Of a stretch of 64,000 nucleotides of DNA, positions 54,302 to 62,434 are shown one piece after another. The position numbers and the translations under genes were made by a program. The stretch's first letter is position 1; each line of letters begins with the position of its first letter. The notes below the pieces were generated by a model. The model did not search any database, was not told where the DNA came from, and saw only the letters and a program-made list of their open reading frames with translations. Origin of the DNA: Thermohalobaculum sp039822785 (GTDB lineage: Bacteria; Pseudomonadota; Alphaproteobacteria; Rhodobacterales; Rhodobacteraceae); assembly GCA_039822785.1 (NCBI GenBank), contig JBCBMO010000002.1, forward strand, positions 62,001 through 126,000. The letters run 5' to 3'.

Positions 54302-55914
54302 TTCTGGTCGGCGCGGCGGAACGCCCCTTGGACGATCCGGTCCATGACCATGGCGACGAAGAGGATCGCGAAGCCGCCCAGCAGGCCCGGCCCCTTGGCG
54401 GCGTATTGCAGAGCCTCCAGGATCTCCTTGCCAAGCCCGCCGCCGCCGATCAGCGAGATGATCACCACCATCGACAGACACATCAGGATCGTCTGGTTCA
54501 CCCCGGCCATGATCGAGGGCAGCGCGAGTGGGATCTCCACATCCTTGAGGATCTGGCGTTTCGACGCCCCGAAGGCCTCCGCCGCTTCCTTGATGCTGTC
54601 GGGCACCCCGCGCATCCCCAGCGCCGTGAGGCGGATCACCGGCGGCATGCCGAAGATGATCGTGGCCAGAATCCCCGGCGGGTTACCGGTGCCGAAGAAG
54701 GCGATGATCGGGATCAGATAGACGAAGGCCGGCAGGGTCTGCATCAGGTCGAGCACCGGCTCGGCGAAGTTATAGGCCCTGCGCGACTTGCCGAACCAGA
54801 TCCCCAGCGGGATGCCGATGACGATACAGATCAGCACCGCAGCGCCGACCAGCGCCACCGTCTCCATCGCGATTTCCCAGTAGCCGAGGAAGGCGATATA
54901 GGCGAGTGCGGCGGCGGTGAAGATCGCGACCCGCGGTCCGGCCGAGCGAAAGGCAACGACGCAGATTACGGTCATGACCACGGGCCAGGGCGTGCCGTTG
55001 AGCGCCAGCGTCAGCGCATCGAGGACCGAGCGGACCGCCGTCGTGATGCTGTCGAAGGCCCCGGCCCCGGCGATGGCCGCAGCATCGATGCGCGCCTCCA
55101 GCCAACCCGCGAAGACCGAATAGAGCGTCTCTCCCTCGGTCGCCAGGAACAGCCCGGACAGCGCTGCCTCCGGAAACGCATTGAGCGCTTCGATGGGCGA
55201 GGCGACGGTGAACTTGTAGATCGTAAGCGGGGCAATCGCGCCGATCAGCGCCAGGCCGATCCACATCCGCCGCTTCTCAAAGCCCGAGGGGACCGAGCTC
55301 GCATCGATCCGCCAGCGCGAATACTGCTTCTCATAGGCCGCATTCGCCCAAAGACCCTGCGTCAGCTTGAACAGGATGAGCAGCCCCAGACCGGTGAGCA
55401 GGATCGTCGTCGCCTCGGCGCCCAGCGCGGTGGCCTGGGCTTGAGAGTTCTCCGCGGCCCGGGTCAGGTTACCGGCCAGCGTCTCGAAGCGGCTCGGATC
55501 CTCCCCGGCCTCGCGCGCGGCGGCGGCGCGGTCCAGAAACTCCTGCGCGCGGCCGAGCTGTGTCTCCGCACGATCGCTGAACTCCGCACCCGGGTTGCCC
55601 CAGAGGCCACGGCCGATCTGCACCCAGGCGATGATCTCCAGGATCAGGAAGGCCCAGAACATCGCCCAGACACCGCGGGTCGCGGCCCAGGCCGGCCCCG
55701 CCAGCGCTGCGGCCTGGTTGAAGGTGTTCGGCAGCGGCGAGGTCTTCTCGAAGATCCGGTGGAACTTATCGACGTAGTAGTCGCCGTTCTCGCCGGCGAA
55801 CTCCCTGATAGAGGCGTCGAGCGCTTCGCGATCGACTTCGATATCGGAGGCGGCGATGACCGACGGGCCCGGGCCGTCCTCGGCGGTGGCGTCCTTCGCG
55901 GCGGCGGCGCTCAT
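54298..55914 (-). CDS. ABC transporter permease, glycine betaine/proline type (ProW-like)
   Basis: A 538-residue inner-membrane permease. The C-terminal BPD_transp_1 domain (about 330-535) has AAVLICIVIGIPLGIWFGKS, LDLMQTLPAFVYLIPIIAFF and the coupling EAA loop EAAEAFGASKRQILKDVEIP. The first 300 residues are an extra region with several helices (WAMFWAFLILEIIAWVQIG, TTILLTGLGLLILFKLTQG) and a large loop, as in the longer alphaproteobacterial ProW forms. It overlaps ProV by 4 bp. With ProX and ProV it imports a quaternary amine. Confidence 0.92.
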   Translation of the reverse strand: MSAAAAKDATAEDGPGPSVIAASDIEVDREALDASIREFAGENGDYYVDKFHRIFEKTSPLPNTFNQAAALAGPAWAATRGVWAMFWAFLILEIIAWVQIGRGLWGNPGAEFSDRAETQLGRAQEFLDRAAAAREAGEDPSRFETLAGNLTRAAENSQAQATALGAEATTILLTGLGLLILFKLTQGLWANAAYEKQYSRWRIDASSVPSGFEKRRMWIGLALIGAIAPLTIYKFTVASPIEALNAFPEAALSGLFLATEGETLYSVFAGWLEARIDAAAIAGAGAFDSITTAVRSVLDALTLALNGTPWPVVMTVICVVAFRSAGPRVAIFTAAALAYIAFLGYWEIAMETVALVGAAVLICIVIGIPLGIWFGKSRRAYNFAEPVLDLMQTLPAFVYLIPIIAFFGTGNPPGILATIIFGMPPVIRLTALGMRGVPDSIKEAAEAFGASKRQILKDVEIPLALPSIMAGVNQTILMCLSMVVIISLIGGGGLGKEILEALQYAAKGPGLLGGFAILFVAMVMDRIVQGAFRRADQK

Positions 55915-56969
55915 TCTTTGCCTCCCTGGATGCCGCGCAGCAGGCGGCGCTTGGTGACGACGCCGACGTCGGCGCCCCCCTCGGTGATGACAACCGGCAC
56001 GTCACTATCAGCGGAAAGGTCGATGAGGTAGTCGAGGTCGCTGTCCTCCGACGCGCGCGGCGCGGTATCGAGCGCCCCGTTGCCCATGGCCGGGTTCTCG
56101 GCCCGCCACTGGTCGATGGGCGCCATGATCGAATGGGCCTTCACCAGCTTCAGCTTCGAGATGCCCTGCACGAACTCGCGCACGTAGTCGTCGGCGGGCT
56201 CGGTCACGATCTCCTCGGCGGTGCCGATCTGGACGATCACGCCGTCCTTCATGATCGCGATGCGGTGACCGATGCGGATCGCCTCGTCCAGGTCGTGGGT
56301 GATGAAGAGCGTGGTCTTACCGAGCTCCGCCACCAGGGCGGAGAACTGATCCTGAAGCTGCAGGCGGATCAGCGGATCGAGCGCCGAGAACGGCTCGTCC
56401 ATCAGCAGGATCTCGGGGTCCGACGCCAGCGCGCGGGCGATGCCGACGCGCTGCTGCATCCCGCCCGACAGCTCCCGCGGGAGCCGGTCCTCGTAGCCCT
56501 TGAGGTCCACCAGGCTCAGCGTGTGGTCCGAGATCGCCCAGCGCTTGGACTTCGGCACGCCGCGGATTTCCAGCGGATAGCCGACATTCTCCCGCACCGA
56601 GCGGTGAGGCATCAGCGCCATGTGCTGGAACACCATGCCGATGCGCGTGGCCCGCACGGCGCGCAGCGCCTTGGCGGACATGGCAGAGACGTCCTCGCCC
56701 ATGATTTCGATCGTCCCTGCAGTAGGTTCGATCAGACGGTTCACGTGGCGCACCAGGGTCGACTTGCCCGATCCGGACAGGCCCATGATGCAGAAGATCT
56801 CTCCGCGGGCGACCGTGAAGCTCGCATCCTGCACGCCGACGACGCAGCCGAAGCGCTCCAGGACCTGTGGCTTTGTCAGCCCCTCGCTGCGGACGGCCTG
56901 CAGCGCCTCGTCGGCGCGCTCGCCGAAGACCTTCCAGACGTGTTCAAGCTTGACGACGGCTTCGCTCAT
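55911..56969 (-). CDS. ABC transporter ATP-binding protein, glycine betaine/proline type (ProV-like)
   Basis: A 352-residue ATPase. Walker A is in IMGLSGSGKSTLVRHVNRL, the signature in LSGGMQQRVGIARALASDPE, Walker B in ILLMDEPFSALDPLIRLQLQ and the switch in FITHDLDEAI. The N-terminal 50-residue lead (DEALQAVRSEGLTKPQVLE) and a C-terminal CBS-like tail (SDVPVVITEGGADVGVVTKR) are typical of ProV. It follows proX by 79 bp, with a hairpin between, and overlaps proW. Confidence 0.94.
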   Translation of the reverse strand: MSEAVVKLEHVWKVFGERADEALQAVRSEGLTKPQVLERFGCVVGVQDASFTVARGEIFCIMGLSGSGKSTLVRHVNRLIEPTAGTIEIMGEDVSAMSAKALRAVRATRIGMVFQHMALMPHRSVRENVGYPLEIRGVPKSKRWAISDHTLSLVDLKGYEDRLPRELSGGMQQRVGIARALASDPEILLMDEPFSALDPLIRLQLQDQFSALVAELGKTTLFITHDLDEAIRIGHRIAIMKDGVIVQIGTAEEIVTEPADDYVREFVQGISKLKLVKAHSIMAPIDQWRAENPAMGNGALDTAPRASEDSDLDYLIDLSADSDVPVVITEGGADVGVVTKRRLLRGIQGGKE

Positions 56970-57009
56970 CGGACCCTCCGGTCGCGTCCTTTCCAGGTCG
57001 GAAAGAGAA

Positions 57010-57039
57010 GACCCGCCGGGCTGGGGTGCGCGGCGGGTC
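57010..57039 (-). terminator. intercistronic hairpin between ProX and ProV genes
   Basis: GACCCGCCG (57010-57018) and CGGCGGGTC (57031-57039) form a perfect 9-bp stem with a 12-nt loop, 10 bp beyond the proX stop and 40 bp before proV. On the minus strand CTTCTCTTTCC follows. It may partly stop transcription or protect the proX message, allowing more binding protein than ATPase. Confidence 0.65.
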
Positions 57040-57048
57040 GGTGGTCGG

Positions 57049-57999
57049 TTACTCGGTCAGCCAGCCGAGGACCAGGTCCTCGTTTTCGGCCACCCAGGCC
57101 CTAGCGAAGGCCTCCGGATCCACGTTGTCGACGGCCAGGGCCTTACCCATGGCGCTCAGTGCTTCGGCCGGCATCTGGTAGTTGCGGAACAGCGCCGCGA
57201 CTTCCGGATGCGCCTCCTCGATGGCCTTGGAATAGTGCAGGTGCAGCGTCGCACCGTTCCAGGCGGTCGAGGCGGAGGACTTCTCCAGCCAGTTCGCATC
57301 GTCCGTCGGCTGCACGATGTTCCAGGTCGCCGGGTCGTGCGCCGGCTCCTCGAGCACGGTCAGATCGTGCATGACGAAGATGTAGTGGGGGCTGTAGCAG
57401 AAGCCGAGCCAGGGCTCGCCCGCCTTGATGGCATTCGCGAGGTTGGCATAGGCCAGCGTCTCGTCGAACTCGGTCAGCTCCATGGTCTGATCGTAGCCAT
57501 AGGACTTGGCGCGGATCTTCTCGACCACGGTCGAGGCCCAGCCGGGCGCACCGATCCAGACCTCCGGCGTGCCGTTACCGTCGCTGTCGAAGATCTTCAT
57601 CTTCTCGGGATCGGTCAGATCGTCGATCGAGGTGACGCCGAACTCCTCCGCGATGGCCGTGGGCACGCACATGCCCTGTTCGGCCTGCACCGGGTTGGTG
57701 TTCATCACCACGGTACCCTTGTCCTTGACGTAGGTGTCGTGGAGGTTCTGCTGGTTCGGCATCCAGACCTCAGGGTGGACGTGCATCGCCCCCTTGTCCA
57801 TCGCCTCGAAGACGATCGGGTTGGTGCCGTTCTGCAGCTCGACCTCAAGGCCGAGGTTGTCCTCGATGGTGACCTTCAGGACATGGGCCGTCGCGTTGAC
57901 CGACGCCCAGTTCGGGACCCCGATCACGACATCCGCCGCCATGGCCGGGCCCGAGAGGGCGGCGACGCTGACGGCGATGGCGAGGTTGCGTTTGAGCAT
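57049..57999 (-). CDS. ABC transporter substrate-binding protein, glycine betaine/choline type (ProX/OpuAC-like)
   Basis: A 316-residue periplasmic binding protein from the ATG at 57999 (GGGAG 8 nt upstream). A signal peptide (LAIAVSVAALSGPAMA, cleavage near residue 22) precedes the OpuAC domain: DVVIGVPNWASVNATAHVLK, MHVHPEVWMPNQ, GMCVPTAIAEEFGVTSIDDL and WIGAPGWASTVVEKI. The tryptophans in these blocks (PNWAS, EVWMP, PGWAS) fit a cation-pi box for a quaternary ammonium. It is the first gene of proX-proV-proW-lysR. The exact ligand is unknown; a methylated betaine is most likely. Confidence 0.93.
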   Translation of the reverse strand: MLKRNLAIAVSVAALSGPAMAADVVIGVPNWASVNATAHVLKVTIEDNLGLEVELQNGTNPIVFEAMDKGAMHVHPEVWMPNQQNLHDTYVKDKGTVVMNTNPVQAEQGMCVPTAIAEEFGVTSIDDLTDPEKMKIFDSDGNGTPEVWIGAPGWASTVVEKIRAKSYGYDQTMELTEFDETLAYANLANAIKAGEPWLGFCYSPHYIFVMHDLTVLEEPAHDPATWNIVQPTDDANWLEKSSASTAWNGATLHLHYSKAIEEAHPEVAALFRNYQMPAEALSAMGKALAVDNVDPEAFARAWVAENEDLVLGWLTE

Positions 58000-58380
58000 G
58001 TGATAGTCTCCCTGACTGTGTGCAGTCCCGTCGCGAGCCGGAGGCGCCACCGACGGTTGTTTTGTTTGTCGGCGCATTTCGTGGCGCCCCGATGGTTTTC
58101 AGCCTCAACGGCACCCTGCCGCTTTTCAAGACTTTCTTTACCTATCAGCCGATCAAATGCGCCCAAGGCCCTGGTTTGGCAGGGCCCTCAAGGGCCGACC
58201 AGTCCAAGCCACAGCGTTCGACAAGTCCAATTCGGCGCGTACTGCACGGTTTTTGGGCAGCCTCCATAGCGGGCAGCCGGGCACTTTCCCACAACGGCAC
58301 AGGCCCGTTTGGACAACCTACAGGGGTCGGGTCAGTTGGACGTCGATCTGCCGTGCTGCCGCTCGGCGAGGTGGCGGGCG
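58000..58380. other. intergenic region upstream of the ABC transporter operon
   Basis: About 380 bp. The part next to proX (58050-58150) is AT-richer and probably carries its minus-strand promoter. The part next to 58381 is the 3' flank of the nitrate operon. No coding sequence, RNA gene or convincing terminator was found. Confidence 0.5.
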
Positions 58381-59388
58381 TTACGCGACGCGACGGGCCT
58401 GGCCTGCGCCACCACCCTTGCCGCGAAGCTCGGCCCAGATCATCGCAGCCAGCACCTCCGCCGCATCGAGGTCGGCGGCCACGCCCGCGGTCCGCAGAGC
58501 CAGGCCGGCCGTGCCGATGATGATCTCTTCGACGTCGGGATCGACGACACCGCCGGCGAGAACCGAGGCGAGATCCGCCCCTTCCGCCGTGATCTCCGCC
58601 AGGCGCGCGGTTAGCCCAAGCCGTGCCGGCGCCTCCGCCTCGACCGGCGTGCCACCACGCAGGCCAAAGACCGAGATGCGCTTGCCGGGGTGGCGCTCGA
58701 ACTCTCCGCCACCGCCTTTGATCACCGCCAGATCCGGCTGTCCGAGGAGCGCCGCCGCATCGCGCTGCAAGGCGCGGAAGGTCGGGTGAAACACCCCCTG
58801 CACCGCAGCCCGGGCACCCGCTGGGTTGAGCCCGCGCAAGCAGGAGTTGACCGGCGAGCGCAGGCCCAGCACCTCGCGCAGCCGCAAGAGTTCGATCAGC
58901 CGTCCATCCAACGCCTCGAGCGGGGCATAGGCGATGCCCTCATGGGCGAGCAGGCGCCGCGCCGCCGCCGGTGTCTCCGCCACGCGGATCCCGGCATCGG
59001 CGAGGGCGCTGCGCACGCAGGCGATGCCCTGCCCCTCCCCGTTCCAGCCGTGCAGCAGCACCGGCACGCCGGCCGCGGCCACGACCCGCGCCGACAGCAG
59101 GAACCAGGGCAGCCCGCGGCTGCGCCCGGCGGCGTAGCTTGGCCAGTCCAGCGCCACCCCGATCTCCTGCCAGGGTTGGAGCCGCGCGCGCATCGCCTCC
59201 ACGAAACCCGCAATCTCTTCGGCACTTTCGCCGCGATAGCGCATCAGCATAAAGAGCGCGCCCACGGCATGGGGATCGGCGGTGCCGTCCAGGATCTGGC
59301 GCATGGCATCGGCCGCCTCCGCCCGCTCCAGCGAGCGCGCGCGGCCCGGGCCGCGACCCATGGCGCGGACATAGGCGCTGATGCTCAT
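58381..59388 (-). CDS. TrpD2/YbiB-type phosphoribosyltransferase-family protein
   Basis: A 335-residue protein of the nucleoside phosphorylase / anthranilate phosphoribosyltransferase fold. It opens with helices ADAMRQILDGTADPHAVGAL and FMLMRYRGESAEEIAGFVEA, as in TrpD, then PVLLHGWNGEGQG, SPVNSCLRGLNPAGARAA, VFHPTFRALQRDAAALLGQ and AVIKGGGGEFERHPGK. The TrpD catalytic loops are altered, as in TrpD2/YbiB proteins, which bind nucleic acid rather than act in tryptophan synthesis. It overlaps nasA by 4 bp as last gene of the nitrate operon, a position seen in other alphaproteobacteria; its role there is unclear. Confidence 0.82.
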   Translation of the reverse strand: MSISAYVRAMGRGPGRARSLERAEAADAMRQILDGTADPHAVGALFMLMRYRGESAEEIAGFVEAMRARLQPWQEIGVALDWPSYAAGRSRGLPWFLLSARVVAAAGVPVLLHGWNGEGQGIACVRSALADAGIRVAETPAAARRLLAHEGIAYAPLEALDGRLIELLRLREVLGLRSPVNSCLRGLNPAGARAAVQGVFHPTFRALQRDAAALLGQPDLAVIKGGGGEFERHPGKRISVFGLRGGTPVEAEAPARLGLTARLAEITAEGADLASVLAGGVVDPDVEEIIIGTAGLALRTAGVAADLDAAEVLAAMIWAELRGKGGGAGQARRVA

Positions 59389-62087
59389 TCCGCCGCCATC
59401 CCGTCCAGTTGAACGGGGCGCAGCCCCTCCAGAATGCCCTGGATCTCCGGCCGGCAGGAGCCGCAGTTGGTGCCCGCCGACAGGGCCCGCCCGACGGCCT
59501 CGACATCATTGAGGCCTTCCGCCGCCGCCACCCGGGCGATGGTATTGGCGCCGACGGCGAAACAGCTGCAGACGGTGGCGCCGGGGTCCGGCAGCGCGGC
59601 GCTCGGCCGGCCGATCAGCAGGCGCCCGAGTTCCTCGCCCTCGGCAAAGGCCGCGGCGGCATGGGTCCGCGCCACCGCGACGGGGCCGGGCGAGGCGAAG
59701 AGCACCGCCTCCACCGCGCCGTCGATCGCAAAGCCCAGGCGCACGTTGCCGAGGGCCGGATCGATGACGCTCACGACGCCCGCCCGCTGCGAGACGCCGA
59801 GCATCGCCCGCGTCTCCTCGACCCAATCCTCGGGGCAGCGGGTGCCGGCGAGTTCATGGCGCCACCCGCCCTCGGTCTTGGCGCGCGCCCAGTAGTCGGC
59901 CTTGGGCGTCACCTCATGGCGCGTGAGGGCGAACCCGTGCCAGGCGGCGGCGAAGGGCTCGATCCGCACCGGCTGGGCCTTGCTCTCCGGCTGGCCTGAG
60001 ATCGGATCGACCACCGCGCCCACCACGCTGTCGACCCGCCCGCGCGCGGCGAACAGCGCCGTCCAATGCATGGGCACGAAGACGCTGCCCTGGGGGGTCC
60101 GGTCGGTCACCAGGGCGCGCAGGACGACAGTGCCGTAGGGGCTGTCCAGGCGGATCAGCGAGGCCGCGTCGATCCCGGCCACCGCGGCATCGTCCGGATG
60201 CACCTCGGCATAGGGCTCGGCCATATGCGCGCTCAGCCGCGACGACCGGGCCGTGCGCGTCATGGTGTGCCAATGATCGCGCACCCGGCCCGTGTTGAGG
60301 CGCAGCGGATAGTCTTGGCTGAGCGGCACCGCCGGCGCGCGATAGGCCACCGGGATCATCCGCCCGCGGCGATCCGGGGTGAAGAACCCGCCCTCGGCAA
60401 AGAACCGTCCGCCGGCGGCCTTGTCGCGCGGCACGGGCCATTGCACGGGCGCAAGAGCGTCGTAGTCGGCCGTGTCGATCTCGGCGAGGGCGGCGATGTC
60501 GAAGTCGAGGCCCAGATCACCGGCCACCTCGGACAGCGCCGCATGCTCGCGGAAGACCGAGGCCTCGTCCGCCCAGGCAAAGGCCTCGGGCCAGCCCATG
60601 GCGGCGCCCACATCGGCGACGATACGCCAGTCGGGCCGCGCCTTGCCCGGTGCCGGCAGAAAGGCCCGCTGGCGGCTGATCCGCCGCTCGGAGTTGGTGA
60701 CGGTGCCGGACTTCTCGCCCCAGGCGGTCGCGGGCAGCAACACGTCGGCCAGCCGCGTGGTGTCGGTATCCGCCAGGATGTCGGAGACGACGACGAAGGG
60801 GCAGGCGCGGATCGCCGCCGCGACATCGTCGGCCTGGGGCAGGCTGACGGCGGGGTTGGTGGACATGATCCACAGCGCCTTGATCCGCCCATCGGCACAG
60901 GCGCGGAACAGATCCACCGCCTTCAGCCCCGGTGCGGTCGGCATCGCGGGGGCCTGCCAGAAATCCTGCAAGGCGTCGCGATGCGCGGGTTCGGTGACGT
61001 CCAGATGCGCGGCCAGCATGGTGGCGAGGCCGCCGACCTCCCGGCCGCCCATGGCGTTGGGTTGGCCGGTGACGCTGAAGGGCCCCATGCCCGGCCGCCC
61101 GATCCGGCCCGTCGCCAGGTGGCAGTTGATGATCGCGTTGACCTTGTCCGTCCCGGCGGAGGATTGGTTGACCCCCTGGCTGTAGACGGTGACCACACGC
61201 TCGCTGCCGATCCAGAGGCGGGTGAAGGCCTCGATCTCCGCCTCGCGGAGGCCGGTGACCGCCGCGACCTCGGCCGGGCTGACGGCCTGGGCGCGCGCCA
61301 CGGCCTCGGCGAAGCCGGCGACGTGCTGGCGCACGTAGGCGTCGTCCACCGCCCCCTCCTCGACGATCCGCGACAGGAGCGCGTTGAACAGGGCCACGTC
61401 GCTGCCGGGGGCGAGAGAGAGGGAGAGATCCGCAAGGCCAGAGGTCGCCGTGCGCCGCGGATCGATGTTGACGACCCGCATCCCCGGCCGCGCGGCCTTG
61501 GCGGCGGCGATGCGCTGGAACAGCACCGGGTGGCACCAGGCGAGGTTGGAGCCGACCAGGACCACCAGGTCCGCCTCCTCCAGGTCCTCATAGGTGCCCG
61601 GCACGGTGTCGGCGCCAAAGGCCCGCTTGTGCCCCGCCACCGACGACGCCATGCAGAGCCGCGAGTTCGTGTCGATGTTGGCGGAGCCGATGAACCCCTT
61701 CATCAGCTTGTTGGCGACGTAATAGTCCTCGGTCAGCAGTTGGCCCGAGACGTAGAAGGCCACGCTGTCCGGTCCGTGCTCCTCGATCGCCTCGCGAAAG
61801 CGCCGAGCGACCAGGGTCGTCGCCTCGTCCCAGGATGCCTCCAGCCCGCCGACCATGGGGGTGAGTAGCCGCCCTTCAAGCCCGACCGTCTCGCCAAGGG
61901 CAGAGCCCTTGGAGCAGAGCCTGCCGAAGTTGGCCGGGTGGTCGGGATCGCCTGCGATGGCCGCCCCGCCCTGCCCGTCCGGCGTCGCGATGACGCCGCA
62001 ACCGACCCCGCAATAGGGGCACGCCGTGCGGACACCGCCGCCCGTGACGTCGTCTTCGGCCGGAGGGGTGGACGCGGCCTCGGTCAT
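59385..62087 (-). CDS. nasA: assimilatory nitrate reductase, catalytic subunit
   Basis: A 900-residue cytoplasmic molybdoenzyme reducing nitrate to nitrite. The N terminus binds a 4Fe-4S cluster (ACPYCGVGCGVIATPD and GRLCSKGSALGETV). Molybdopterin-binding regions follow (SANIDTNSRLCMASSVAGHK, VVLVGSNLAWCHPVLFQRI, GQPNAMGGREVGGLATMLA), with the dinucleotide-binding domain near 600-720 (RDHWHTMTRTARSSRLSAH). The last 60 residues are a BFD-type 2Fe-2S domain (TVCSCFAVGANTIARVAAAE, GTNCGSCRPEIQGIL), the form of NasA that takes electrons from ferredoxin or a reductase. It overlaps nirD and the TrpD2-like gene by 4 bp each. Confidence 0.96.
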   Translation of the reverse strand: MTEAASTPPAEDDVTGGGVRTACPYCGVGCGVIATPDGQGGAAIAGDPDHPANFGRLCSKGSALGETVGLEGRLLTPMVGGLEASWDEATTLVARRFREAIEEHGPDSVAFYVSGQLLTEDYYVANKLMKGFIGSANIDTNSRLCMASSVAGHKRAFGADTVPGTYEDLEEADLVVLVGSNLAWCHPVLFQRIAAAKAARPGMRVVNIDPRRTATSGLADLSLSLAPGSDVALFNALLSRIVEEGAVDDAYVRQHVAGFAEAVARAQAVSPAEVAAVTGLREAEIEAFTRLWIGSERVVTVYSQGVNQSSAGTDKVNAIINCHLATGRIGRPGMGPFSVTGQPNAMGGREVGGLATMLAAHLDVTEPAHRDALQDFWQAPAMPTAPGLKAVDLFRACADGRIKALWIMSTNPAVSLPQADDVAAAIRACPFVVVSDILADTDTTRLADVLLPATAWGEKSGTVTNSERRISRQRAFLPAPGKARPDWRIVADVGAAMGWPEAFAWADEASVFREHAALSEVAGDLGLDFDIAALAEIDTADYDALAPVQWPVPRDKAAGGRFFAEGGFFTPDRRGRMIPVAYRAPAVPLSQDYPLRLNTGRVRDHWHTMTRTARSSRLSAHMAEPYAEVHPDDAAVAGIDAASLIRLDSPYGTVVLRALVTDRTPQGSVFVPMHWTALFAARGRVDSVVGAVVDPISGQPESKAQPVRIEPFAAAWHGFALTRHEVTPKADYWARAKTEGGWRHELAGTRCPEDWVEETRAMLGVSQRAGVVSVIDPALGNVRLGFAIDGAVEAVLFASPGPVAVARTHAAAAFAEGEELGRLLIGRPSAALPDPGATVCSCFAVGANTIARVAAAEGLNDVEAVGRALSAGTNCGSCRPEIQGILEGLRPVQLDGMAAE

Positions 62088-62434
62088 TCCGCGGCGACCG
62101 GGTCGGCGATGGGGCGGGCGTCGAGGCGGGCGGGGTCGAGCAGCACGCGCCCCTGGTCGACCTTGGCGCCGAAGGTGGCAACGGCGCCCTCGTCCGCGCC
62201 CTGGGCAAGGCCGGTCTCCAGCGAGATCACCCAGTTGTGGAGCGGGCAGGTCACCGCGCGGCCATGGACGATCCCCTCCGACAGGGGCCCGCCCTTGTGC
62301 GGGCAGCGGTCGTCGATGGCGAAGACCTCGTCCTCGCCGGTGCGGAACAGCGCCACGCAGCCCATGCGGGTGCGCACCACGCGGGCGCCGCGGACGGGGA
62401 TATCCTCGAGCGCGCCGACATCGATCCAGCTCAT
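62084..62434 (-). CDS. nirD: nitrite reductase small subunit (Rieske-type)
   Basis: A 116-residue NirD. From ATG at 62434, which overlaps the nirB stop (ATGA), it has DVGALEDIPVRGARVV, FAIDDRCPHKGGPLSEG and VTCPLHNWVISLETG, giving Cys-His and Cys-His pairs of a Rieske 2Fe-2S centre. It joins NirB to form the NADH nitrite reductase. Longer in-frame starts upstream fall inside nirB and are rejected. Confidence 0.94.
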   Translation of the reverse strand: MSWIDVGALEDIPVRGARVVRTRMGCVALFRTGEDEVFAIDDRCPHKGGPLSEGIVHGRAVTCPLHNWVISLETGLAQGADEGAVATFGAKVDQGRVLLDPARLDARPIADPVAAE

